From positions 1,984,001 to 2,048,000 of the forward strand of contig OY764266.1 of assembly GCA_963668365.1 (NCBI GenBank): DNA of 64,000 nt. Direction: 5' to 3'. Positions 8,635-17,577 of this stretch are shown here, in pieces. The DNA is from VXNE01 sp963668365 (GTDB taxonomy: Bacteria; Pseudomonadota; Gammaproteobacteria; Pseudomonadales; Azotimanducaceae). The number at the start of each line of letters is the position of its first letter. Positions within the stretch are counted from its first letter, which is position 1. Both the position numbers and the translations under genes were made by a program. The notes beneath the pieces were generated by a model. That model saw only the letters and a program-made list of their open reading frames with translations, was not told where the DNA came from and made no database searches.

Positions 8635-9809
8635 TGCAGCAGCTGCAGCCAGTGGACGACCGGCACATCGCCGCCGTCGCCGAGATGCATCTGGCAGCCG
8701 ATGTTGGCGGTGGCGATGACGTCGGGTCGGTGTTCCATCAAGGCGGCCGTCTTGCGTTGTTTCAGTTCGCTCGCGATCTCGGGCTGCAGCAATGCGTAGC
8801 TTCCCGCGGACCCGCAGCAGAGGTGTCCGTCCCGCACCGGGAGAAGTTCGTAACCGGCGCCGGTCAGCAGGTTTTCGACGCGGCCGATGATCTTCTGTCC
8901 GTGCTGCAACGTGCACGGCGCGTGCCAGGCGACCCGATGCAGGTCGTCGCGCTTGCTGAATTCGAACCCCTGAAGGAGTTCGGAGACATCGCAGACTTTC
9001 GCGGCGAAGCCCCTGGCGGCGGCCGCGTGGTCCGGCGCGGTGGCCAGAACACGATCATACTCCTTCAATGTCACGCCACAGCCGGTGGCCGTGGAGACGA
9101 TGCGCTCGGCTGAAGACCAGTCCATTCGGTCGAGGTTGTCCCGCATGGCGGAGCGGGCGGCTTCGGCCTGCCCGAGATGCAGGCTCAGGCCGCCGCAGCA
9201 GCCTTCGTTCGGATCGAGGCGTGCCGAAACGCCCCGGGCCGCGAGCAGTTCCTTCAGGTGCACGTTCACCTCCGGCGTCATCACGCGCTGCACGCAGCCC
9301 TGCAGCAGCAGCACTTCGCCCTCGCCGCCGCATGTGTCTTCCGCTGCCGGAGGGCGCACCATGGCCCGCAGGTGCCGCGGCGCCAGGCGCCGCAGCGGCG
9401 ACGCGGCCCGGAGCCAGCGACGCAACGTGCGGGGATTGGGGATGATGTGCGTGAGCCACCAGCGCACCAGGCGCGCGAAGAGGCTCCGCCTGCGGGAGTC
9501 TTCGAGAAACTCGCGACCGATTTCGAGCAGTTCGCCGTACTTCACGCCGGACGGACAGGTCGTTTCGCACGCGCGGCAGGTCAGGCAGCGGTCCAGATGC
9601 GTGGTGGCCGCCGCGTTCGGGGTTGCGGTCTCCAGCATGTCCTTGATCAGGTAGATGCGTCCGCGGGGGCCGTCGAGTTCGTTGCCGAGGACCTGGTAGG
9701 TCGGGCAGGTCGCGTTGCAGAACCCGCAGTGCACGCAGGACCGCAGTATCGCGTCCGCGCGCTCGCCCTCCGGCGTCGCCAGGAACTCTGCCGAGAGGTC
9801 AGTCCGCAC
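8631..9809 (-). CDS. glcF: Glycolate oxidase iron-sulfur subunit
   Basis: 392 residues with a GTG start that overlaps the end of glcE by 11 bases. Two 4Fe-4S ligand sets are visible: CVHCGFCNATCP near residue 25 and CLTCRACETTCP near residue 75. Two CCG-type domains follow, with GCCGGLSLHLG and HLCCGSAGSYALLQ, the heterodisulfide-reductase-like motifs of GlcF and LutA. GlcF passes electrons from the GlcD/GlcE flavoproteins to the respiratory chain at the inner membrane while glycolate is oxidised to glyoxylate. Gene order glcD-glcE-glcF with overlapping ends supports a complete three-subunit complex. Confidence 0.95.
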   Translation of the reverse strand: MRTDLSAEFLATPEGERADAILRSCVHCGFCNATCPTYQVLGNELDGPRGRIYLIKDMLETATPNAAATTHLDRCLTCRACETTCPSGVKYGELLEIGREFLEDSRRRSLFARLVRWWLTHIIPNPRTLRRWLRAASPLRRLAPRHLRAMVRPPAAEDTCGGEGEVLLLQGCVQRVMTPEVNVHLKELLAARGVSARLDPNEGCCGGLSLHLGQAEAARSAMRDNLDRMDWSSAERIVSTATGCGVTLKEYDRVLATAPDHAAAARGFAAKVCDVSELLQGFEFSKRDDLHRVAWHAPCTLQHGQKIIGRVENLLTGAGYELLPVRDGHLCCGSAGSYALLQPEIASELKQRKTAALMEHRPDVIATANIGCQMHLGDGGDVPVVHWLQLLQ

Positions 9810-10839
9810 GGGGCAGGAGTTCCGGGTTCAGGATGTTAGCGGGATCGAAGGCGGCCTTCACGCGGCGCATGTACTTCGCCACTGGTGCGGCGACTTGTCC
9901 GGGCAGCCCCGGAAAGGGCATGGCGTATCCGCCAGCGGAACTTGCTTTCGCCCTGACCGCGTCGGCTTTGGCGTCAGTTCGCCACCATACTCTCGCTCCC
10001 GCCCACTCGGCCAAGGTGTCGGGCTCGTCGAAGGCCGTGCCCGGGGGCAGCGAGAGCATCCACAGTCGTCCCGGACCCAGGAAAAAGGGATGCGCATGAT
10101 CGCGCACGGACTGAAAGAACGCATCGTCTTCGACCTCGAGGTCCAGGTCGAGACTTTGCCCGGCGTGTGTGACGCCTTCATTGCTGCCGGACAGTCGAAT
10201 GCGCAGCACGCCGCCGCAGTATGCCGTGGCCGTTACCGGCAGCGGCTGATGGAGCAGGCCACGAGTCAGCGCCGCGGCCACTTCGGGCACGCACTCGCGT
10301 GCCAGCGTCACGGCGGTCTGCGGGATGGGTCGCACGCGTAGGCTGACCTCGAGCAGGAGACCAAGCGTGCCGCAGGCGCCGACCATGAGCCTCGATACGT
10401 CGTATCCGGCGACGTTTTTCAACACCTGTCCGCCGAACGCCAGGCGCTGTCCTAGGCCGTTGACGATGGTGACGCCGAGCAGGGCGTCGCGAACCGAGCC
10501 GAACCAGGGTCGGCCCGGTCCCGAAAGCCCCGCGGCCACCGCTCCGCCGAGCGTGCCCCGACCTTCGAACAAGGGCGGCTCGAACGGCAGTGCCTGGCCG
10601 GAAGCTTCGAGGACCGCTTCGATGTCGTGCAGTCTTGAACCCGACCGGGCGGTGACGACCAGTTCGTCCGGACGATAGTCAACCACTCCTTCGTGGCCGG
10701 CCGTACAGACCCGTTCCGGTTCGGCGGGGAAATTCAGCTTGCTGCCGCTGCCGGCGATGGTTATGCAATGTCCACTATTGCTGGCGGCAGCCACCGATTC
10801 CGTGAGCGACTCGGTGTGATCGACTCCCTGCGTCGACAC
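9799..10839 (-). CDS. glcE: Glycolate oxidase FAD-binding subunit
   Basis: 346 residues. GTG at 10839 shares one base with the TAG of glcD (TAGTG). No ATG exists in the needed frame, and the much longer open frame upstream lies over glcD and is a shadow. The protein has a short PCMH-type FAD-binding domain: ITIAGSGSKLNFPAEP, GRGTLGGAVAAGLSGPGRPW and VLKNVAGYDVSRLMVGACGT, characteristic of GlcE. It ends with the GlcD-like FDPANILNPELL. GlcE is a paralogous smaller flavoprotein needed for glycolate oxidase activity alongside GlcD and GlcF. Confidence 0.93.
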   Translation of the reverse strand: MSTQGVDHTESLTESVAAASNSGHCITIAGSGSKLNFPAEPERVCTAGHEGVVDYRPDELVVTARSGSRLHDIEAVLEASGQALPFEPPLFEGRGTLGGAVAAGLSGPGRPWFGSVRDALLGVTIVNGLGQRLAFGGQVLKNVAGYDVSRLMVGACGTLGLLLEVSLRVRPIPQTAVTLARECVPEVAAALTRGLLHQPLPVTATAYCGGVLRIRLSGSNEGVTHAGQSLDLDLEVEDDAFFQSVRDHAHPFFLGPGRLWMLSLPPGTAFDEPDTLAEWAGARVWWRTDAKADAVRAKASSAGGYAMPFPGLPGQVAAPVAKYMRRVKAAFDPANILNPELLPRAD

Positions 10840-12293
10840 TAGAACCGTTCCAGTGTCGCGTGGGGCAGCGCGCCGCCGCGGACATGCATGCCGCCAAGCT
10901 CGGAGCAGCGGGCGAGGGTCGGAATGGCCTTGCCGGGATTCATCAGGCCGGCGGGGTCGAAGGCTTTTTTCAGGCGATGGAACTGCTCGAGTTCGGCATC
11001 CGTGAACTGGGCACACATGGCGTCCAGTTTCTCCACGCCGACACCGTGCTCCCCGGTAACGGTGCCGCCCCGGGCGACGCAGAGCTTGAGAATCTCGCTG
11101 CCGAACTCCTCGGCCCTCTGAATTTCTCCGGGCCGGTTTGAATCGTACAGGATGAGAGGATGCAGGTTGCCGTCCCCGGCGTGAAAGACGTTCGCGACGG
11201 AGAGCCCGAAGCGCTCCGAGAGGGCGCCGATTTCCGCCAGGACCCGTCCCAGTTCCCGCCGCGGAATGGTGCCGTCCATGCAGTAGTAGTCCGGCGCTAT
11301 CCGACCCGCGGCGGGGAAGGCCGCCTTGCGTCCGCGCCACAGGGCCTCGCGCTCGGCCGCATCCGAAGCGATTCTCACCTCCACCGCGCCGGCTTCGTCG
11401 AGTATGTCGCGCACGATGTCGACGTCGGCCCTTACGCCCGCCTCGGTGCCATCGAGTTCGCACAGGAGGATCGCCGCCGCATCGCGCGGATACCCCGCAT
11501 TCACATAGTCCTCGGCGGCATTGATCGCGAGCGCGTCCATCATTTCCAGTCCCGCTGGAATGACTCCGCCGCGAATGATCGCGGCGACGGCGTCGCCGGC
11601 GCGGCGGATATCATCGAAGGCGGCCAGCAGCACGCGCTTCGCGAACGGTTCGGGGAGGAGTTTCACAACGACTTCGGTGACGACGCCGAGCATTCCTTCC
11701 GACCCGACCATGGTGGCCATAAGGTCGTATCCGGGCGCGTCGAGCGTCTTGCCGCCGAGGACCAGCTCGTCGCCTTCGAGGGTCTGCACCGTCATGCCAA
11801 GAACATTGTTGAGCGTGAGGCCGTACTTCAGGCAGTGCACGCCGCCGGAGTTTTCTGCCACGTTGCCGCCGATACTGCAGGCGATCTGGGACGACGGGTC
11901 GGGCGCATAGTAGAGCCCAAGGGGCGCAGCGGCTTCGGTGATCCGTGCATTGGGGACGCCGGGTTGGACCCGCGCGGCACAGGCCTCCCCGTCCAGTTCG
12001 AGAATCCGGTTCATCTTCGTGAGGGTCAACAGGACGCCGTCCGACAGGGGACGCGCGCCGCCGGAAAGGCCGGTTCCCGCGCCGCGCGTGACTACCGGCA
12101 CGGCGTTGTCGCAACAGACTTGCAGGACGGCGCGGACTTGCTCGACGGTTTCGGGAAGTGCCACGACCCAGGGCTTTTGCCTGATCGCTGTCAGGCCGTC
12201 GGTTTCGAATGGCGTCAACGCGCGGGTGTCGGTAACGACGCTGTCGGCGGGTAGTCGATCCCGCAGGAGTTTGATGACTCGGGGGTTGCGCAT
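10839..12293 (-). CDS. glcD: Glycolate oxidase catalytic flavoprotein subunit
   Basis: 484 residues, the usual GlcD length. The FAD-binding PCMH domain includes VPVVTRGAGTGLSGGARPLS, SIGGNVAENSGGVHCLKYG and MVGSEGMLGVVTEVVVKLLP. The C-terminal FAD-oxidase domain has VANVFHAGDGNLHPLILYD and TGEHGVGVEKL, the catalytic histidine-rich segments of the D-lactate/glycolate dehydrogenase family. It oxidises glycolate (and often D-lactate) to the 2-oxoacid. It is the first gene of the operon and overlaps glcE by one base. In marine bacteria this operon allows use of glycolate released by phytoplankton, which fits the inferred habitat. Confidence 0.95.
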   Translation of the reverse strand: MRNPRVIKLLRDRLPADSVVTDTRALTPFETDGLTAIRQKPWVVALPETVEQVRAVLQVCCDNAVPVVTRGAGTGLSGGARPLSDGVLLTLTKMNRILELDGEACAARVQPGVPNARITEAAAPLGLYYAPDPSSQIACSIGGNVAENSGGVHCLKYGLTLNNVLGMTVQTLEGDELVLGGKTLDAPGYDLMATMVGSEGMLGVVTEVVVKLLPEPFAKRVLLAAFDDIRRAGDAVAAIIRGGVIPAGLEMMDALAINAAEDYVNAGYPRDAAAILLCELDGTEAGVRADVDIVRDILDEAGAVEVRIASDAAEREALWRGRKAAFPAAGRIAPDYYCMDGTIPRRELGRVLAEIGALSERFGLSVANVFHAGDGNLHPLILYDSNRPGEIQRAEEFGSEILKLCVARGGTVTGEHGVGVEKLDAMCAQFTDAELEQFHRLKKAFDPAGLMNPGKAIPTLARCSELGGMHVRGGALPHATLERF

Positions 12294-12447
12294 GAGGCGT
12301 GTAACGCCCTCCTCTGGGTTGTCGCCAGCGCGACGGAATTATACGCGGCGCGGGGGCGGGCAAGGAACGCCTGGCACAGTGGGTGGTTCCCATGGAGGTG
12401 CGAGTGAGGTCAAATACGGAAAGACCCCAAGCCGTCAGGTGGTTTCC

Positions 12448-13830
12448 ATGAGAAGTTGGCCGATGTGGCTGGTGCTCGCCGTGTGGGGCGCATTCCCGGT
12501 CATTGCCGACGAAGCGTCGGTGATGGTGCTCGAGGGCGACCTTTCCGCCTTCTACACAAACGGCGAGTTCGTGTTGCGCGACCCGGCGCGCGTGGGCGGC
12601 GGTGCCGGTGCCGTGATGATGGTGGGTGCTGCTTCGTCGGAATCGGGCGACAGGCCAACCCCCGCTGTGCCGGGCGAACTCGCCAGGGTTCCGGTCGACG
12701 CGGATGGCAGGTTCCGCCTGGAGGTTGCGGTCGACAAACCTCGCAGTGTCTTTTTCCACATCGAGAACGCGGTCGGTCCCGAGGGCCAGCGCTGGGCGCC
12801 GGTCAGCGGACTCCGATTCATCCTGGAGCCGGGCGAGTTGCAACTGCGAATGTCCTCAAGCAGCCGTTTCGTCGTGAAGGGCGGCTACTACAACGATGCC
12901 GTGTACAACGCGTGGCGGCTGTCGGACAAGTACATGGCTGCGGACGCCGAGTACCAGGAGTTGAAGATGCCCGAGGAAGGGGCGTCGAAAGAGGCGGAAG
13001 AACTGCGCTGGGACCGCATGATCCAGGCGCAAAGAGAGGTGACGAGGCTGGAGATGGAGGGAACGTCCAGGGTCGCCCGCACCCACCCGGACCCGCTGGT
13101 GCGGCGGATCGCGATCGAGTCGGCGTGGCTTTTCGGTCCATGGATGCTCGAGGCCCTGCGCGGACTTGCCCAATTGACGCCGGACGATCCGTGGGTGATC
13201 GACAGACTGGCGGGGGCGGAGGCCGCCGAGGCGAGTTGGGCGCAGGAGCAGCAGTTGGGAGTCGGCGACATGAGCCTCGACTTCACTGCGGAAACGCTCG
13301 GGGGCGAATCGGTGCAACTGGAGGAAGTGCGGGCTGACAATCGTTACGTATTGCTCGATTTCTGGGCGTCCTGGTGCGGCTCCTGCCGGGTGGAGTTTCC
13401 GCACATGAAGGAAGCGTACGAACTTTTCAACGACAAGGGTTTCGAGATCGTCTCGTTCACCATCGACGATGATCGGGAAGCCTGGGAGGAGGCGTCCGCC
13501 GACGAGGATCTGCCCTGGATCGACGTGGGAATGGGCCAAGGGGCTCCGGCGGCCGCCGCCTACAAGGTCCGGGGTGTGCCGGACAGCTACCTGATCGATG
13601 CCCGGACCGGCGAGATCCTGGCCACCGACCTGCGTCGCCATCATCTCCGCAAGAAGCTAGAGGAGCTGTTCGCGGAGGTCGCAGGCGACAGCCACGTGAT
13701 CGATGGCGCCGTGACGGTCGCGGTCACTACCGGGGAGGTGATCCTCACCCGTCCTCGTCTTTCTCGCATCATGCGTGGAACTGGCAAGAGCCCTGATCGC
13801 CGAGTAGGGCCACGGACGCAGGACACGTGA
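12448..13830 (+). CDS. TlpA-like thioredoxin-domain lipoprotein/secreted protein with N-terminal DUF4369-like domain
   Basis: 460 residues from ATG 12448, which opens with a signal peptide (MRSWPMWLVLAVWGAFPVIA). The middle region (residues about 25-290) is a strand-then-helix domain resembling the DUF4369 regions that precede TlpA domains. The thioredoxin domain follows with active site DFWASWCGSCRVEFPHMKEA near residue 305 and a cis-proline loop VRGVPDSYLIDARTG. Periplasmic reductant or cytochrome-maturation-like roles are typical for such proteins. The last 45 or so residues after the domain are unlike the family, which suggests loss of the original stop codon. Reading frames that begin 510 bases further upstream run antisense to glcD and are not credible. 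Confidence 0.8.
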   Translation: MRSWPMWLVLAVWGAFPVIADEASVMVLEGDLSAFYTNGEFVLRDPARVGGGAGAVMMVGAASSESGDRPTPAVPGELARVPVDADGRFRLEVAVDKPRSVFFHIENAVGPEGQRWAPVSGLRFILEPGELQLRMSSSSRFVVKGGYYNDAVYNAWRLSDKYMAADAEYQELKMPEEGASKEAEELRWDRMIQAQREVTRLEMEGTSRVARTHPDPLVRRIAIESAWLFGPWMLEALRGLAQLTPDDPWVIDRLAGAEAAEASWAQEQQLGVGDMSLDFTAETLGGESVQLEEVRADNRYVLLDFWASWCGSCRVEFPHMKEAYELFNDKGFEIVSFTIDDDREAWEEASADEDLPWIDVGMGQGAPAAAAYKVRGVPDSYLIDARTGEILATDLRRHHLRKKLEELFAEVAGDSHVIDGAVTVAVTTGEVILTRPRLSRIMRGTGKSPDRRVGPRTQDT

Positions 13831-13944
13831 TCCGTCGCGCATCGCACCGCGTTGAGAGTCGATCTCACGTCGACCGTTATTCGCGTTGATGAGTCGCTCC
13901 CTCGGGATGTCGTCGTTCCGGCGCGAGAGGGCTCGGGTTTTGCC

Positions 13945-16900
13945 ATGACGACCCATTGGGTTCTCGCGGTCGCGGCCGCGGAGTTCCGACAAGCACGGCG
14001 GTTGAGCCGAACGTGGCTGTTGGGGTTGTTCGTGGTTGTCGGGGGATTGTTCGGCTATCTCATCGGTGCCGAGTCGTTCGGCGGGCCCGTCCTGCCGGGT
14101 GTCGGGATGCTGTCGCTTTGGGTGTTGCTCATCGGCGTGATCTTTCTGGCCTTCGACATCCGCGCGCGGGATGAGCGGGATCGGATGGTGGCGGTGCTCG
14201 ACACGCGACCCATCCCGAACATCGTGCTGCTTGGCGGTCGATTGCTGGGCATCGCGCTCATCGCCTGGCTGCCGCTGGCCGTCTGGGCGCTACTGCTGCA
14301 GGGCACGGGAATGATCGTCGAGGGGATGAACCTGTCTGAAAACCGCGCCACGCCCGAGCCGGTCTCACTCGCGACCTTCGTGTTCTTCGATGCGCCTTCA
14401 GCCATTCTCGTTTGGGGAGCGTTGGTAGTACTCCTGGCCGCCGGGTTGAGAAACCGGCCGGTCGTGTGTCTCGTTGCGCTGGCATTGCTGGCCTCGGCAT
14501 TCTGGGCGTTGTTCAACACGCCGCTGTACCTGTTGCCGGTGGCCTCCGGTATCGCGAACCTCGGCCTGCCGGGTTCGGAAATTCTGCCACGCATCCCCTC
14601 GTTGGTCGACGTTGCGCAGCGTGTGGCGATGCTGGTCCTTGGTGTCGCGTTGGTGACGATGGCCGCGGCGGTGTTTCCTCGTCGCGACTCGAGGTCGCGC
14701 CTGCCCTACATCGCGTGGGGGGCAGCCCTCCTGCTGGCAAGTGGTGCCGGTTTCGCGGGGTTGGTCCTGCATGCCCACGGCGAGCGCGCGCAACGCGTTG
14801 CCTGGGCGCAAGCCCACGGCGCAATTCAGCATTCGCCGAGGCCGGACCTTGAGCGCGTAACGGGAGAGATTCAGATCGATCCCGGGCGGAACCTGACGAT
14901 CATGATCGACCTCGATTTCCGGGTACCGGGGGAGGCCGTCGCGACCGACCTTCGTTTCAGCCTCAACCCGGCCATGCGAGTGGACTCGGTTCGCCTGGAC
15001 GGCTCGGACACCCCCTTCGAGCATGGCTTGGGCGTCCTGGTGCTACACCCGGCCAGGGCGTTGCCACCGGGGACACGAGCCAAGCTGTCGATTCGCGCCC
15101 AGGGCATACCCGACCCGCGCTTCGCCTACCTCGACAGTTCGGTATGGGCATTGGACGAGACGCTGCTCGGTATGCCCATCGTGCTGCAGGGCGAGCAGGC
15201 GTCGATCTTCGATGAGCGCTTCGTGGCGCTGACACCGGCGGTTCGCTGGTTACCGATGCCCGGTGCGAACTTCGGCACGGACAATCCGGCGGTTCATCCC
15301 CCCGATTTCCACCACATCGACCTTCTCGTCAAGTTGCCGGACGGGTGGCACGCCGCGGGACCGGGGCGCACGTTGGATTCAACCGAGATGCGTTTTCGCC
15401 CGAGCGTGCCGTTGGCTGAATTCCCGCTGATCGCAGCCCCTTTCGAACGAAGGTCATTGACGGTCGACGGCGTCCAATACGAGTTGCTGATTCATCCGAT
15501 GCACTTGGCCAGCGTCGAGCGCTTCACCTCCGAAGAGAATCTCGAAGGAACCCTCGAGCACTTCAGAGCCCGACTCGCGGCGATTCCCGGATTGGCCTAC
15601 CCCCACCGCGTTTTCAGCCTGGTCGAAGTGCCGGCCCAGCTTCGGCGCTACGGGGGCGGTCGGTTCCTGGACACGGTCCAGTCGTTGCCCGGCGTGCAGA
15701 TGTTGCCGGAGCATGGTTTTCCTAGCACGCGACCCGTCGCTCGAGGTGTCGGGTCGGCCGCCAGCGACGTGGTTCTGGAGTGGGATCTCGCTTACGCGGA
15801 GCGCTTCGGTCCGCACCGACTCCCGCTCACGGCCGGCGGTGCACGCAACCTCCTGACCTTCCTGACCAGCGCTTCGGGAGAGGGTGCGGTCGCCGCGAAC
15901 TACCTGCTCGAGTCGCTGATGGCGTTGCAATGGCGCGGTGCCCGGACCGTGGCACCCGGTCACTGGCTGGAACTCGGTTTCCAACCCGGTGCACCGGTGC
16001 CGCTTCGCGTGATACACCGGCTCCTGGGTGCGGCGAGATTCAGCTTCAACTGGTACCTGTTCCACCCGATGGAGCTGGAGGACCGGAGCGCCGAGTTGTC
16101 GTTCATCGGATTCGACCCAACGGCATCCCGGGAACATGCTGACATCCTGATCCACAAGGGCAATCTCATCGCCTTGGCCATCGAGCGGCTGATGGGACCG
16201 GAGAAGCTCGCCGAGTTCCTCGCCTTGATGCGGTCGCGCCACGGCGGTGGCATTTTCGAACTCGACGACTTCATGGCGGCGATGACGGAAACAGACCCGG
16301 CCATGGCCCCCCACATCGGGCATTTCATGTACGAGTCGACATTGCCGGGATTCCTCGCTTCCGATCTTCGCATCGAACGTCTCGCCGACGACGAGAACGG
16401 CCAATCGCGCTACCAGCTTTCCGTCCACGTGCGCAACGACGAGGACGCACCGGGCGTTGCCGGAATCTCATTTCTGTCTTCTTACGCACGACGCGCCACC
16501 GCTTCGGCGTTCGAGTGGGGTGACTTCTCCCCCGTCCCTGGCAACACCTCGCTGGAACTCGGCGTCGTGACCCAATCGCCGCCCCGTGAAGTACGTCTCG
16601 AGACCTACCTGTCACAGAACCGGCGCATCATGCGGCTGGCACTACCCGAGATCGATTCGGAGACCATTGCCCCGGGTGAACCGTTTCGGGGTGCCCGGCC
16701 GAGCGATTGGGTCCCGCCGGAACTCGGCATCGTCGTCGATGATCTGGACCCGGGTTTCTCGGTCGTGCACCCGCGCCGGACAAGCCTTCGGATGGATTTC
16801 GGTGGCGAGGAGGAAGATCGCGCGATCGTTGCGGAATACTACGGCGACGCCAGCGAACGCCGTTGGCGACGTCAGGAACACCCCGATACGGTGAGTTGGG

Positions 16901-17292
16901 GCAAGTACCGGCGGACGTTGACGCGCATCCGCGCCGGCGCGGGGGAGGCTAGTGCCTCGTTCCGCACGGAACTGCCGACGTCAGGGGTGTGGCGTCTTTA
17001 CTACCACCTGCCGGGGTCGTCTGCGAGCAAGAGAACCCGGTCCGAGATATCCCGGTTTTGGCGAGCCCCCGATAGCTTGGGGACGCTTGAGCTGGAGATC
17101 GTAGCGGTCGAGCGGCGCCCGCCCGTGGACTTCGATGCAACCATCGCCGTGCCAGGCTGGAACGACGTTGGCACGTTCGAACTTCCCGCCGGTCCCGTGA
17201 CGGTCGTGGTCTCCGACGCCACGACCGGCGACATCGTGGTGGCGGACGCCGTGCGGTGGGAACTGGTTTCGCTGGAGAGTCCCGACGGGTGA
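13945..17292 (+). CDS. Giant ABC-2-like permease / inactive M1-peptidase-like / golvesin-type domain protein
   Basis: 1115 residues from ATG 13945. The N-terminal 300 residues contain about seven membrane spans in an ABC-2 permease arrangement. A long extracytoplasmic M1-aminopeptidase-like region follows (residues about 330-850). Where active M1 enzymes have HExxH and a downstream NEG glutamate, this protein reads LLESLMALQWRGARTV and HWLELGFQ, so both histidines and the third ligand are gone. The C-terminal 200 residues match golvesin/xanthan-lyase C-terminal domains (IVVDDLDPGFSV, TTGDIVVADAVRWELV). Permease-M1 fusions are a known bacterial family, usually beside an ATPase; none is seen here. 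A pseudoenzyme or binding role at the cell surface is inference. Confidence 0.8.
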   Translation: MTTHWVLAVAAAEFRQARRLSRTWLLGLFVVVGGLFGYLIGAESFGGPVLPGVGMLSLWVLLIGVIFLAFDIRARDERDRMVAVLDTRPIPNIVLLGGRLLGIALIAWLPLAVWALLLQGTGMIVEGMNLSENRATPEPVSLATFVFFDAPSAILVWGALVVLLAAGLRNRPVVCLVALALLASAFWALFNTPLYLLPVASGIANLGLPGSEILPRIPSLVDVAQRVAMLVLGVALVTMAAAVFPRRDSRSRLPYIAWGAALLLASGAGFAGLVLHAHGERAQRVAWAQAHGAIQHSPRPDLERVTGEIQIDPGRNLTIMIDLDFRVPGEAVATDLRFSLNPAMRVDSVRLDGSDTPFEHGLGVLVLHPARALPPGTRAKLSIRAQGIPDPRFAYLDSSVWALDETLLGMPIVLQGEQASIFDERFVALTPAVRWLPMPGANFGTDNPAVHPPDFHHIDLLVKLPDGWHAAGPGRTLDSTEMRFRPSVPLAEFPLIAAPFERRSLTVDGVQYELLIHPMHLASVERFTSEENLEGTLEHFRARLAAIPGLAYPHRVFSLVEVPAQLRRYGGGRFLDTVQSLPGVQMLPEHGFPSTRPVARGVGSAASDVVLEWDLAYAERFGPHRLPLTAGGARNLLTFLTSASGEGAVAANYLLESLMALQWRGARTVAPGHWLELGFQPGAPVPLRVIHRLLGAARFSFNWYLFHPMELEDRSAELSFIGFDPTASREHADILIHKGNLIALAIERLMGPEKLAEFLALMRSRHGGGIFELDDFMAAMTETDPAMAPHIGHFMYESTLPGFLASDLRIERLADDENGQSRYQLSVHVRNDEDAPGVAGISFLSSYARRATASAFEWGDFSPVPGNTSLELGVVTQSPPREVRLETYLSQNRRIMRLALPEIDSETIAPGEPFRGARPSDWVPPELGIVVDDLDPGFSVVHPRRTSLRMDFGGEEEDRAIVAEYYGDASERRWRRQEHPDTVSWGKYRRTLTRIRAGAGEASASFRTELPTSGVWRLYYHLPGSSASKRTRSEISRFWRAPDSLGTLELEIVAVERRPPVDFDATIAVPGWNDVGTFELPAGPVTVVVSDATTGDIVVADAVRWELVSLESPDG

Positions 17293-17473
17293 ACGACGGC
17301 GCGGGCACTCGCGTCCATTTGGGCAGTCGGCGTGCTTGGTGCCGGTTCTCCGGTTTTACTTATCGTTCCGATCATTCGTTCTCCTTGCCGAGGTCAAGTT
17401 GCCAAACCCAGGCGAATGCAACATGGAGTCGACGCCTGTGTAGAATCGGAGTTCGGAAGGCATCGTAAGCGAC

Positions 17474-17566
17474 GTGATCCTGGTAGACGCGGACGGCGTG
17501 ATTGTCGAGAGGTATGTGCACGGCGACCATCTGCTCGCCAAAATCTCCGAGTTGCACGGCGAATAG
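17474..17566 (+). pseudogene. Short thioredoxin-like C-terminal fragment
   Basis: Between the giant membrane protein and dihydroorotase, a 30-codon frame reads VILVDADGVIVERYVHGDHL and ends at TAG 17564. It resembles the last strand and helix of a redoxin/TlpA domain. It lacks an active site and any credible complete upstream gene, so it is either a remnant or chance. The rest of the 285-bp gap shows nothing else recognisable. Confidence 0.25.
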
Positions 17567-17577
17567 GAGCCACGCGA

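Noticed and set aside
10840..11463. Extension of glcE upstream to 11463
   Set aside because: The extra 208 residues are low-complexity and antiparallel-frame translation of glcD; the real GlcE start is GTG 10839.
11160..12254. 364-codon forward frame across glcD
   Set aside because: Shadow of glcD; no recognisable motif and codon pattern typical of GC-rich antisense frames.
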